A program made the position numbers and the translations under genes. From positions 1-64,000 of the forward strand of contig CAUYUJ010015837.1 in the NCBI GenBank assembly GCA_963575745.1: a DNA stretch of 64,000 nucleotides. Direction: 5' to 3'. Source of the DNA: Prorocentrum cordatum. Taxonomy: Eukaryota > Sar > Dinophyceae > Prorocentrales > Prorocentraceae. The notes under the pieces were generated by a model that was not told the origin of the DNA, did no database searches, and saw nothing but the letters and a program-made list of their open reading frames with translations. Below are positions 20,350 to 31,005 of this stretch, one piece after another. Positions within the stretch are counted from its first letter, which is position 1; the number at the start of each line of letters is the position of its first letter.

Positions 20350-21730
20350 GCATTCCTGGCGCGTTTCCAGAGGTTTCCCCAGGATTTCTGCGAATCCTTC
20401 GGGATTCTTTTGGATTTCTGAGGACTCCTCCGGACTCGCTGGGACCCCCAAGGATTCCTTAGGACCCCCCAGGATTCCTCGGGATTCCTCAGGAGCCATT
20501 CCGCGGGACTCCCGGGGATTCTTCAGGATCCTCCAGGATTCCTCCCCAGGATTCTTCAAGATCCCCCAGGAATCCTTGGGATCCCACATGATTTTTCAGG
20601 ATCCCCCCATTGGCTTCTCAGGATTCCGTTGGGCTCCTCAGGATTCTTTAGGGTATCTTCGAATTCTTCAGGATCCCCAAGGGTTCCCCAGGACACCTCA
20701 TGATTCCTCAGGATTCACCATGTCTCTTCAGGACGCCTACGGATTCCTTCGGATCCCCCATGATTCCTCAGGATCCCATCAGGGTGCCCCTCAGGATTCC
20801 TCCGGATTCTTTAGCATTCTTCAGGATTCCCGGGATTTCTCAAGATTCTTCAGGATTCCGGAGGACCCCTTTGGGATCCCAGAGGATCTCCTAAGGGTCT
20901 CCTAAGGACTCCTGGGAGGCTCAGGAGGATTCCCGAGCTTTTCCCTTGCGGAATCCCTAGGGGCTCCTGAGAGCTCCCCAGGGGTTCTTCAGGCTCCCCT
21001 AGGGGGTCCTGAGGATCTTCCCCCCTTTCTTCCCCCGAGGGGGTCCTGGGGATGCCTTCGGGGCTCCTGGGGATGCTCTGAGGATTCCTGAGGATTCCTT
21101 CGGGGCTTCCTGGGGATTCTCGAAAAATTCCGGGGGATTTCCTTTGAGGGTTCCAGAGGCTTTCTCATGGATTCCTTAGTATTCCCTCGGGATTCCTGAG
21201 GATGCCCTGGGGGGTCCTACAGAGTCCCTATGGGGTTCTGGAAGATTCCCGATGAGGTTCTTTTCTGAAGATTCCCTAGGCATCCCTGAGGTTTCCCTAG
21301 GGATTTCCTGCGGATCCCCTATGGGGGTCCTGGGGATTCCTTAGGGGTTCACGAGGATTCCTTCTGGGATCCTGTGGCTTTCTTTTGGGTTCCTGAAGAT
21401 TCCCTACGGATTCCTGGGGATTCCCGACGGGGGGCTTGGGGATTCCTTAAGGGGCTCCCGATGACATCCTCGGGATTCTTGGGGATTCCTTTTGGGGTTC
21501 CGGAGGGCCCCTTGCGGGTCTCCTGAGGATTCTTCTGGAATTTCTGAGGGGCCCTTAGGGTTTCTGGAGGATTCCCGAAAAAGGGTTCCCTTGAGTTTTC
21601 CCGAAGGGGCTCCCGAGGGTCAGGGGCCTTTGAGGATCCACTAGGATGTCCTGGGGATCCCCTAGGGGTTCCTGGGGATTCCTGAGGGGCTCCTGCGGGT
21701 TCCTTGAGGATTCCGTAAGGGATTCCCTAG
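20350..21730. repeat. GGATTCCTNAGG array 1
   Basis: About 1.4 kb of degenerate ~12-16 bp units built on GGATTCCT(C/T)AGGA and GGGGTTCCTGAGG. The same type of array recurs at 26020-27160. Peptides read through it (Gly/Phe/Asp/Ser-rich) are repeat artefacts. Confidence 0.85.
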
Positions 21731-22060
21731 GGGTTGATGAGGAAGTGCGCGCGCATGGTTTTCATAAATGCGGTTGCGACATCCATTCGTTTTTGAAAAC
21801 CAAAATACCAGTGCTCGTGAAGATCGAATTTGAATTCTTCACGAAACCAAAGGTTTTGCACAGACATTGACATGCGAGCACCGCGGACGCGCGCATGTGG
21901 TCTGCATGGCATTGTTTGATCGGGATTATGCCTGGATGGTGGTGGTGCTGCTGCTGCCCCTCCCCCTCCCTTCCACTCTTTATGAAGCTCCCTCTCCCCG
22001 TGCTCCTGTCGGGTCTGCTGCCGCCGTCTTTGCCGTCTGAATCTTTAGCTTTCGTCAGGA
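21731..22060. other. Intergenic stretch, nothing recognised
   Basis: Unique sequence with two inexact inverted segments around GAATTTGAATTC (about 21826-21838). No gene is seen. Confidence 0.45.
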
Positions 22061-22348
22061 GTCGTGAGGGTCCCTGAGGGTGTCTTAGCTGCACACGGGG
22101 CCGAAGAAGGGAGTAGCGCACGGGGGGCGTTTTCTGTGGAGGGAACAGCACGGATGACGGTGAACACGGGGCCGGTGTGTACGTTTGCCCACCGCTGCGC
22201 GACACCGCCGCTGATGGCCTCTAGTAGGGCCGGAGAAGTTGTCGTCACACAGCGTCCAAGGACGGGGCCGGAGTGTGCGCCCGTCCACCGGGGGAGTGAC
22301 ACCGGAGGCTCTGGCCCTGCCCGGGGCCGGAGTGTACGCTTTTCCGTT
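22061..22348. repeat. Degenerate GGGGCCGGWGTGTACG repeats
   Basis: GGGGCCG followed by GTGTRCG occurs at about 22169, 22265 and 22325, with partial copies upstream, giving an irregular unit of ~60-100 bp. It runs straight into DR2 copy B. Confidence 0.6.
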
Positions 22349-23269
22349 GAACATTATTACTTCTAAAGAATAATTATTGTTGGGACCCCTGGTGCACGGC
22401 CCCCTCGCCGCGCCTAGGCCGCAGCCATGTTTTCATCATTTTCGTGAGGAAGTCTCCGGCAAAACGGGTTGGTCCGGATCCGGTTGTTTTGTTACGGGCG
22501 GTTTTCCCTTGCAAAAAATAAGGCAAAGTGGACATTTCTTGTTCTAACATAACCAAACTTCAAGAATCCCTTGCAAAAAATAAGGTAAAGTGGACATTCG
22601 CGCGCGCAAGACGAAATCCTTCCAAAACCTTAGTGTTCGTAGCGATTTTAACATAAAAACATCAAAAAACCAATGTTTTTTTCAAAAAAAAAATGTCAAA
22701 TTTCATCCCGCGCGCTCTTGCGGATTTGTAGGAAACCCAACACTTTTTAAACATTTCTGTCAAACGGGCTTTTGCGAGCAACTTTTTCACGTGCTTCGAA
22801 CTTCTCCAACAACGGTTGCGCACCTGCCAGGGCCATCATCCCTGTCTCCAGCCAAAGCGCCTCACCAGCCAAAGCAGTCCATATCATTGTAGGACCTACA
22901 GACAGTACCGGCGTCGTACTGGTTTACCGTGGTTTCCTATTCTAGCGTCAGGAACACGTTACCACCAAAAACCAGTACAGGTGTCCAGTGTTGGAACAGG
23001 GGGAAAAGTCGTATACTAAGCTAGCGTCCAGAAAATGTTACCACAACAAGTCACTGTACCCATGCGCCAGTGTAGTAGCCACGGTCGTCCGCAGGCCACG
23101 AAGTGAAGTGTCCGAACGTCATAGGGCGGGAAGCTGGGTGTGGGTGGTGGCGAAGAGTCGTTTGGAAATTTGGTAGAGCTTGAACCGGCCCCCCCACAAA
23201 GTGGGGGTATTGCCCGCCTCCTATGAAAACCCTGGCACTGGTGAGAACGGAGTGTCCCCACGTGCTAGT
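22349..23269 (+). mobile_element. DR2 repeat, copy B (with replaced internal segment)
   Basis: Colinear with copies A and C at both ends: AACATTATTACTTC and AAGAATAATTATTG at the start, TAGTAGCCACGGTCGTCCGC to ACGTGCTAGTA at the finish. Between about 22850 and 23055 it carries ~200 bp absent from A and C (AGCCAAAGC, ACCAGTACAGGTGTCC, GTTACCACAACAAG). This takes the place of the segment that in A and C includes GCGGGACACATTCG. The copy is therefore ~165 bp longer. The internal tandem CCCTTGCAAAAAATAAG pair is present. Confidence 0.8.
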
Positions 23270-23270
23270 A

Positions 23271-23317
<47 letters not shown>

Positions 23318-23346
23318 GTTGTTGTTGTTGTTGTTGTTGTTGTTGA
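23270..23346. repeat. TTG microsatellite
   Basis: A (TTG)n run linking DR2 copies B and C head to tail. Confidence 0.9.
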
Positions 23347-24101
23347 ACATTATTATTCTAAAGAATAATTATTGTTGGGGCCCCTGGTGCACGACCCCCC
23401 CGCCGCGCCTAGGCCGCAGCCTCATTTTCATCATTTTCGTGAGGAAGTCTCAGGCAAAACGGGGGAGTCCGGATCCGGTTGTGTTGTTACGATCGGTTTT
23501 CCCTTGCAAAAAATAAGCTAAAGTGGACATTTCTTGTTCTAACATAACCAAACTTCAAGAATCCCTTGCAAAAAATAAGGTAAAGTGGACATTCGCGCGC
23601 GCAAGACGAAATCCTTCCAAAACCTTAGTTTTCGTAGCGATTTTAACATAAAAACATAAAAAACCAATGGTTTTTCAAAAAAATGTCAAAATTTCATCCC
23701 GCGCGCTCTTGCGGATTCGTAGGAAACCCAACACTTTTTAAACATTTCTGTCAAACGGGCTTTTGCGAGCAACTTTTTCGAACTTCTGCAACAACGGTTG
23801 CGCACCTGCCAGGGCCATCATCCCTGTCAAATAATACCATGCGGGACACATTCGTTTTTTCTTCGCGCGCGCACGCCGTCGTCGTCGGCCGCGGGGCCCT
23901 GAATAGTAGCCACGGTCGTCCGCATGCCACGAAGTGAAGTGTCCGAACGTCATAGGGCGGGAAGCTGGGTGTGGGTGGTGGCGAAGAGTCGTTTGGAAAT
24001 TTGGTAGAGCTTGAACCGGCCCCCCCACAAAGTGGGGGTATTGCCCGCCTCCTATGAAAACCCTGGCACTGGTGAGAACGGTGTGTCCCCACGTGCTAGT
24101 A
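23347..24101 (+). mobile_element. DR2 repeat, copy C
   Basis: Nearly identical to copy B outside the replaced segment and close to copy A in length. It ends ACGTGCTAGTATTTG, followed by (TTG)n to 24147. The short frame seen in copies A and B is shifted here, which argues against a conserved protein. Confidence 0.85.
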
Positions 24102-24102
24102 T

Positions 24103-24146
<44 letters not shown>

Positions 24147-24189
24147 GATAGACACTGCGCCTAACAACCCGGCCCCCCCCCCCAGCAAC

Positions 24190-25305
24190 CAGCAAGCAGC
24201 AACCCAGCCGCTGGCGCGCCTGGCGTGTGTGGCGCACCTGGCGCGCCTGGCGCACTTGGCGCACCTGGCGCACCTGGCGCACTTGGCGCACCTGGCGCAC
24301 CTGGCGCACCTGGCGCGCCTGGCGCACCTGGCGCACCTTACGCACCTGGCGGGCCTGGCGCACCTGGCGCGCATGCGGCACCTGGCGCACCTGGCGCGCC
24401 TGGAGCACTTGGCGCGCCTGGCCAACCTGGCGCGCATGGCGCGCATGGCACACCTGGCGCACCTGGCGCGCCTGGCGCGCCTGGCGCGCCTGGCGCGCCT
24501 GGCGCACCTGGCGCACCTGGCGCACCTGGCGCACCTGGCGCGCCTGGCGCGCCTGGCGCACCTGGCGCGCCTGGCGCGCCTGGCGCACCTGGCGCACCTT
24601 GCGCACATGGCGCACCTGGCGCGCCCAGCGCCCCTGGCGCGCCTGGCGCGCGTGGCCCACCTGGCGCACAGGGCGCACAGGGCGCGCCTGGCGCGCCTGG
24701 CGCACCTGGCGCGCCTGGCGCACGTGGCGCATCTGGCGCACGTGGCGCATCTGGCGCACCTGGCGCAGCTGGCGCAGCTGGCGCACCTGGCGCACTTGGC
24801 GCGGCTGGCGCACCTGGCGCACTTGGCGCACCTGGCGCGCCTGGCGCCAAGTGCGCACCTGGCGCACCTGGCGCGCCTGGCGCGCCTGGCGCGCCTGGCG
24901 CGGCTGGGGAGCGCCTGGGGCGCGTGGCGCGCCTGACGCACCTGGCGCGCCTGGCGCGCCTGGCGCACTTGGCGCACCTGTCGCACCTTGCGGACCTGGC
25001 GCGCCTGGCGCACCTGGCGCACCTGGCGCACTTGGCGGGCCTGGCGGCTCGCATGGCGCACCTGGCGCACCTGGCGCACCTGGCGCACCTGGCGCGCCTG
25101 GCGCACGTGGCACACCTGGCGCACCTAGCACACCTGGCGCACTTGCGCACCTGGCGCGCCTGGCGCACCTGGCGCACCTGGCGCACCTGGCGCACCTGGC
25201 GCGACTGGGGCGCCTGGCGCACCTGGCGCACCTGGCGCACTTGGCGCACCTGGCGCACGTGGCGCACCTGGCGCACCTGGCGCACGTGGCGCACCTACTA
25301 CTGGT
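24190..25305. repeat. 9-bp CTGGCGCAC array, about 120 units
   Basis: Tandem CTGGCGCAC and CTGGCGCGC units with occasional variants. Because the unit is 9 bp, most frames stay open on both strands and read as Gly-Ala-Pro, Leu-Ala-His, Trp-Arg-Thr or similar triplets. One forward frame and one reverse frame look collagen-like. A smaller, decayed patch of the same unit lies at 33625-33755. Confidence 0.9.
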
Positions 25306-26010
25306 GCATGCTGCCGAGGGGCAGCTGCGCTGTGATACGCTGGTTACTGCCGATAAGTGCGGCGCGCACTGAACCAAGGAAAAAAAGGAAGGGCCGTGAG
25401 AAACATAAATGAAAAGCCTTCACCCCAGGGCAAGTGGACCACTGAGAGCGTCGAGTTGTTCAACCGTGTTTAACAACACTGAGCGGGTACTATTGTTTGA
25501 AGTGAGAGTACGCCGGCGTCTCCCTTGGGAGCGGCACGCACTCCCAGACCAGACTTTGTGGGCCATCTTGGGCCATATGAGTATACATATATACGTATAT
25601 ATGTGTATTCTTATACAAACACACACATATATACATTTACACATGCATATACCAAAAGTGTACACCCATATTTATGTATATGTACACATGTATTTATGTA
25701 TGTATGTATTTTAACATACATACATACACACGTACATAAATACACACACATCTATATATAGTCTTAACGTATATGCACATGTTCATGCGTATAATCAATT
25801 TTTTATACATATACATATACATTCATAAAAATGTTTCCACATATGCGTATGCAATATATGTTTATGTATATTTTTGACGTGCGCACATATATATATATAT
25901 ATATATATATGACTGCATACACATATATATATATATATACATTTACTCCCGCAGCTATATACACATATCCTTGTACATTGTTATAATATGCACATACATA
26001 GCCTGTGCAG
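25306..26010. repeat. AT-rich TATAYA/CATACA microsatellites
   Basis: After ~260 bp of unique sequence, an AT-rich block (about 25570-26000) contains (CATA)n, (TATA)n and (ACAT)n words. This is in strong contrast to the GC-rich 9-bp array beside it. No gene is evident. Confidence 0.8.
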
Positions 26011-26019
26011 GGTACCTTT

Positions 26020-27160
26020 GGGATCCCTAAATGGGGCCCCAGGGATTCCCCAGGATCCCTAAAGGGATGTTTCAGGATTCCTTGGGAACCCGAGGGAATC
26101 CTTCAGAGCTCCAGGGGTCCCTTCGGAGTTCCAGGGATTCCTTAGTAGTCGTAGGGGTCCCTAAGAAGTCCGAGGGATTCCTTAGGAGCCCCAGGGATCT
26201 CCAAAAGTTCCCATGGATTCCCAGGTTCCTAAGGAGTCCTACGGATTTCTAAAGAGTTCTAGGGATTCCTCAGGAATCCCAGGGATTCCTTAGGTTTCAT
26301 TGGGATTCCTCAGGGGTTCCTCAGGAGTCCTAGGCATGCCCAAGGGATTCCCAGGAATGCCTCGGGATTCCTCAGGAGTGCTTGGGATTCTTGTGGAGTC
26401 CTCGTGATTCCTTAGGTCTCCTAGGGGTGTTTAGGGATGACCACGGATTCCTGAGGAGTCCAAGGGATCCCAAAGGAGTCCCAGGGATCCCTCAGGAGTC
26501 CTAGGGATCTCTAAAGAGTCCCAGGGATTCCTACAGAATCCTTAGGCGTCCTAGGGTTTCCTTGGAATTTCCAGGGATTCCGTAAGACTCTTAGGCATTC
26601 CCTTGGATTCCTGAGGATTCTTCGGGAGTCGTTAGGATTCCTCAGGGTTTGCAGGACTCCTCAGGATTCCGAGGCACTGCTTTGGATTCCTAGGGGTTCG
26701 TTAGGATTCCATTGGATTCCTAAACATGCTTTAGCATTCGTGAGGATTCCATCGGAGTCTTAGGGATCCCCCGGGATTCCCCCTGATTCCTAAGGATGCC
26801 TTAGCATTCGTGAGGATTCCATCGAATTCCAAAGGATTCCCTAGGATTCCTAGGGATGCCTTAGCATTCGTGAGGATTCCATAATTCCATAGGATTCCTA
26901 GGAATGCCTCAGGGATTCCATGGGGTGTCACAGGATTCCTTAGGCATCCCATGGGATTGCTGAGGAATCCTTCGGAATCCCACAGGCTTCCGTCGGACTT
27001 CTATAGGCTTCCTTGAGGATCCTATAGGATTCCTATAGGATTCCCATAGGATTCCCATAGGATTCCTTGGGATCCCCTAGGAATCCCCTAGGGATCCCAT
27101 CGGATTCCCCAGGAGTTCTATAGGCTTCCTTCGGGATTCGATGGGATTCCACAGGGAGTC
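26020..27160. repeat. GGATTCCTNAGG array 2
   Basis: A second ~1.1-kb array of the same unit class as 20350-21730, here often reading AGGGATTCCTTAGGAGTCC. A ~65-bp higher-order unit with TTAGCATTCGTGAGGATTCC occurs at about 26731, 26799 and 26861. Confidence 0.85.
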
Positions 27161-27259
27161 TGCGTCTCAGAGGTCGGCTCGGCGGCGCGCGCATGGTTTC
27201 AGCTCGTGGGAGTGCATGGTCTGCCTTAAGGAGCCCAGAAGATTTTCAATGCGAAGCTT

Positions 27260-27492
27260 GAGGTCCGCTTGCTGGTTGTTGGTTGCTGGTTGCTGGTTGC
27301 TGGGGGGGGGTGGGGTGCTGACCACGGGGGGTTAGGTCAAGGGTTGTCGTTAAGGACAACCATTGACCCAGCTGCCCGTTGAACGGGGGTTAGGTGCAGT
27401 GTCGACCTTGTTGTTGCCGCCGTCGCCGTCGTCGTCGTCGTCGTCGTCCCCGTCGCCGTCCCCGTCGCCGTTGCCGTCGCCATCGCCGTCGA

Positions 27493-27524
<32 letters not shown>

Positions 27525-27560
27525 CCGCCGCTGCCGTCGTTGACGCTGCCGTCGTGGCCG
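27260..27560. repeat. TTGCTGG run and GTCGCC microsatellite
   Basis: A short (GGTTGCT)n run at about 27268-27305 and a longer (GTC/GCC)n run at about 27410-27560. The second runs directly into the Cys-rich exon-like segment. Confidence 0.85.
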
Positions 27561-27739
27561 CCGCCGCCTCCACCGCCGTCTGCGAGGCGAAGAAGGCCTG
27601 GTGCCGGTCCACGGCCGCGCGCGCGCCGGGCGAGCAGCCGCTCTACGACTGCGCCGCGAACGCGGCCAGCTGGCGGAGCGACTGGTCCGCGAGCAAGCGG
27701 ATGTGGTGCTGCGCTCGCCGGGGTCAGGGCTGCGAGTAG
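27554..27739 (+). CDS. Cys/Trp-rich exon fragment (same motif as 7305)
   Basis: The frame reads CEAKKAWC, then YDCAANAASWRSDWSASKRMWCC, here given in pieces around the conserved positions, then GQGCE and a stop at 27737. It therefore begins with the last part of one motif copy (EAKKAWC) and continues with a full copy (YDC, W, DWS, K, WCC, GC). The start point is the exact complement of where the 7305 fragment stops (GWSEA). The domain is thus split at the same residue in both places, as expected of an exon boundary. The Ala-rich upstream codons come from the GTC/GCC run and are probably not coding. Neighbouring exons are not visible. Confidence 0.5.
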   Translation: MAAAASTAVCEAKKAWCRSTAARAPGEQPLYDCAANAASWRSDWSASKRMWCCARRGQGCE

Positions 27740-28462
27740 CTGGTCTTGAATTTTGAGTCGGCTGGGGGTCTGAGGTGTCCGCTGGTTCCGGCCAGCAGGA
27801 GGGGGGGGGGCAGGTTCGAGGTGCTGGGTTCGAGGGAGATTTTTTTTTGGTTTTTGGGGCAGTTTTCGGACCCCACCCAGGGCCGTTAAGAGCGGATCCT
27901 GGGTGAAAAACCACACCAGGGGGTCCAGTGAACGATTTTGAGCGGATTCGCCTTCACCCCCGCCCTCTTGACTGAGCTTTTCGGGGCTCGACCAGCTCGG
28001 ACCCCTGGCCGCCTCCAGTGTGGAAGAAGGGAATAAACGGCGCACGCACAGTCAAGGCGCTGGCGTAAGGAGCTGTTCGGGCTCAGGAGGGGCTCAGATT
28101 TTTTTTGCCGCTCCTGAGGTCTAGCTCGGAGAACCCGTTCGTGGCCGAGGTTCGCTTTGGCCAGAAACGCACCTCCGTGCCTTAGCACTACAGTCAACGC
28201 TCCTAGTAAAGACGCGCGCCTTCATCTAGGGTGCCCTTGTGTCCTTGCCTCTGCGGCCTGCCGTTTTAACTGGTCGCCCGCCGCCCGAAAAATCCCAACT
28301 TCGGCCTCCAAGGGTCTTGCGTCCTTACCGCAGGTTCTTAAATCCACGCTTTGACTGTGTGATTGGAAACAGAAGCTTTCGGAGGTCTGCGCGGACCTCC
28401 GAAAGCTTATGTTTATGCCTTCATCTTTTCATCCACAGTCCGCCAGAGGCACTGTACACCTA
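27740..28462. other. Intergenic or intronic stretch, nothing recognised
   Basis: GC-rich sequence without a recognisable frame. A GTCCGCGCAGACC-like inverted repeat, AGCTTTCGGAGGTCYGCGC against GCGGACCTCCGAAAGCT, lies at about 28373-28408. Confidence 0.45.
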
Positions 28463-28665
28463 GGCGGCGAGGCCAGGGGGAAATGAGGAGGGGCGGGCCT
28501 TCGCAGAAGGCTCGGACGTCCCTGGGCCTTCTGAGAAGGTTCCCAAGCCTTCCCCGAAGACACAGAAAGCCTTTCGGAAGGCGCGAGGGCTTCTGAGAAG
28601 CCCCGCCACCTGAGAAGGCCCTCTCCTTCTCGCCTGGCCCCCCCCTTCGCTCGCCGCCGAACATC
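28463..28665 (-). repeat. Dispersed repeat R3, copy 2 (inverted)
   Basis: Inverted relative to 6060-6270. It shares the CCTTCTGAGAAGG palindromes, CTTCCCCGAAGACACAGAA and the final GCTCGCCGCC block. Confidence 0.7.
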
Positions 28666-29470
28666 ATCTCGAGTGTCTTCGAGGGCGCCGTCGGAGCTCT
28701 TCCTGGATGCCTCCGGAGCTCTCGGGGGATTCGGGAGGTCGCTGGGGGCCTCCGCAGGGGGCCTCCGCAGGAGGCACCTCTGCACGTCACCGTGCCAGGC
28801 CCGGCCAGGGCCGCCCCCTGGTGCCAGGGTGGCGGGCAGGCCCCCCCTCCGGGGTACCTCGGCCGGGGAGGGCGCGTCCAGGCGCCTGCGACAAGGTCTG
28901 CCCGCTGCCGTGCCGCGGGCCAGGAGTCTGGGTAGGGCGGGGGCGAGAGGAACACGTACACGTACATGCATCCACGCTGGTTTCGAGAGTATGCGTTGCG
29001 CGAATGTTGGTATCATGCGGCCGGTCTCGCGGATGGGGGGGCCGTGTTTATGTACGTGGTTGGGTCGCGTACGTCCTTGTTGTGGGTTCCCTAAGTAGGG
29101 CGGGGGGGGCATGCACGCCCTCTGACTTCCAGAGGGGGGGGGCCTTCGAAGACTGGCAGCGAACCCACGAGACGGCACTTGGCATCAAGGTATGCCGCAC
29201 CATGGCCGGGTCCCAGGATGGCCCTGGTCGGGCAGGTGGTGGTGGTGCTCAGGTGCCTTCGGCGCAGCGAGTAGGGTGGCGCGCTGGGGCTGGATGGACG
29301 GGAGGGGGAGGGGGGACGATCGATGTTCGAGGTTTCTGCACGTCATTCTCACTCTTTGAGCCCCCAGGGGGCTCCTCCTCGCACTCCTGGAGATGGCGGG
29401 GCGGATCATCGGGGGAGGAGGGAGGAGGGATGACGAGGAAGATGTGTGTTTTTCGGACCTCCAGACACCT
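28666..29470. other. Intergenic stretch, GC-rich, nothing recognised
   Basis: Long weak frames occur but none carries a domain I know. The stretch around 29225-29345 (GGTGGTGGTGGTGC, then ATCGATGTTCGAGG) resembles 41065-41150. Confidence 0.45.
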
Positions 29471-29640
29471 TCGAGGAGGATGGACGTGTAGGAGGGGGAG
29501 GAGGGAGGAGGGAGGGGAGGGAGGACCGTGCTGCCCCTTCTCCTCTCCATGCTCGCAACCTCCCTCCCTCTCTCCCTCCCTCCTCCCTCCCTCCCTCCCT
29601 TCCTCCTTCTCCTCCGCCTCCCTCCCGGTCGTCAGCCCTC
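29471..29640. repeat. GGA-rich then CCT-rich block
   Basis: GGAGGGAGG units (about 29488-29525) are followed by CTCCCTCC units (about 29555-29615). The two halves are reverse complementary and could pair. Confidence 0.7.
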
Positions 29641-29810
29641 GACATCTAAGTTTCACCAGCAGCTACTGAACTCCCACCTCACGCGTCTAACCTCCAGCCT
29701 CCGCCTTCCGGCCTCAGGCTCCCACGGTTTGATCTCCAGCATCCAAGTGCCAACTTCCAGGCATCCACACTTCTACCTTCGACCCACACGCTGCAGGCAT
29801 GGATCGGACG

Positions 29811-29985
29811 GGGCTAGGACGAGGATCAATCCGTTCCAGAGCATTTCAGAGCGCTCTCAGAGCGTTCCAGAACGCTCTGCGAAGGCCGCGGCGCCCGATA
29901 CATCCTCCAGAGCCGCCAGATCCCAGAGTATCCTCACCTGTTTTTATCCTCGTCCTGACTTCGTCTTGCGTTTCTACTTTCAATC
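29811..29985 (+). repeat. Dispersed repeat R1, copy 2
   Basis: Matches 4945-5120: GGGGCTAGGACGAGG, CCGTTCCAGAGC, GAAGGCCGCGGCG, ATCCTCCAGAGC and TTTTTATCCTCG appear in the same order. Confidence 0.75.
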
Positions 29986-30713
29986 CCCACGCGGCAGGCA
30001 TGGACCCCAGACCTCACGGGGACAGCTCGCAGCCACCATCTTCCGACGTGCAGCCCCGACGCCCTGACTTTCAGCTTTTACCTTTCAACTCCCGGCCTCC
30101 AGTCTTGGACCTCCACATCCATCAGCAGCTATCGCCTCTAAATCTCACGCGACCAGCTTTCTCGACCAGAAAACAAACGACACCACCCCACTTACGGCGC
30201 TCCATGGTACGCCACGGCCCATCGGCCACCGTAGTGTATACCACGCAGAAGCCCCAAAGCCCAAGCCGGACCACACCGCGCCGCAGAGGCTATTGGCTTT
30301 CACTCTACGTTTCTGGCTACAACGCCCATCTCCGATTTTTCAATTACCCTGTTGATCTCGAACGCCAAGTGCCAGCCACTCGAACGGCTCCGAGGCGAGT
30401 ATTCCCGACTGCAACGCAAATCCCCATAACCTCTTCGACTCCAGCGGTTCCACACCTGCTGCGTTTCACATGGTGCGGAGGTGGCCGAGGTGTGTATCAC
30501 AGCGATTCGGGATATGTGCCGCTGAGCGTAGGTAGGCTCATACGCTATCTCACCACCCGCTCTCATTATGACGCTTTCTCCAAGGACGCACCTCGTCGGA
30601 CACCATGCTCAGATAATGTTTGTCCGATTCCAGCCCCAAACTCCGATGTTGTCCCCTCTCGTCTGGTTTACGTTTCACCCACTCCTGCTTCATCGATTTT
30701 CGTTCCACCATAA
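29986..30713 (+). other. Unassigned open frame downstream of R1
   Basis: A frame of ~300 codons starts inside repeat R1 (29799) and continues to 30713. The part outside the repeat is Pro/Ser/Arg-rich without recognisable motif, signal peptide or membrane segment. It could be chance in GC-rich DNA. Confidence 0.2.
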
Positions 30714-30905
30714 GCGGACGCGGCGACGTCGGCGACGACGACGACGGCTATGACGACGAGGCCGACGACGACAGCGACGACGACGATGAATCCCCCATGT
30801 TAGCGCACGGCACGGCAGCGGGGATATGCTTCGACGTTTTTTGGCACCGGCTCAGACACGTCTCGAGCGATTTCTTGGAGATGGAGATTCGGACAGCGAT
30901 ATTGC

Positions 30906-30938
30906 GAAGGCCTTACGGCCGGTGCCGCCGACCCTGAA

Positions 30939-31005
<67 letters not shown>

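Noticed and set aside
21735-21870. An inverted fragment of DR2
   Set aside because: Only short words (AAGGTTTTG, GACATTCG-like) match and not in consistent order.
24052-25412. Collagen-like protein genes on both strands
   Set aside because: The 9-bp period explains open frames on both strands; no signal peptide, domain or flanking coding sequence is visible. Kept as a low-priority finding only.
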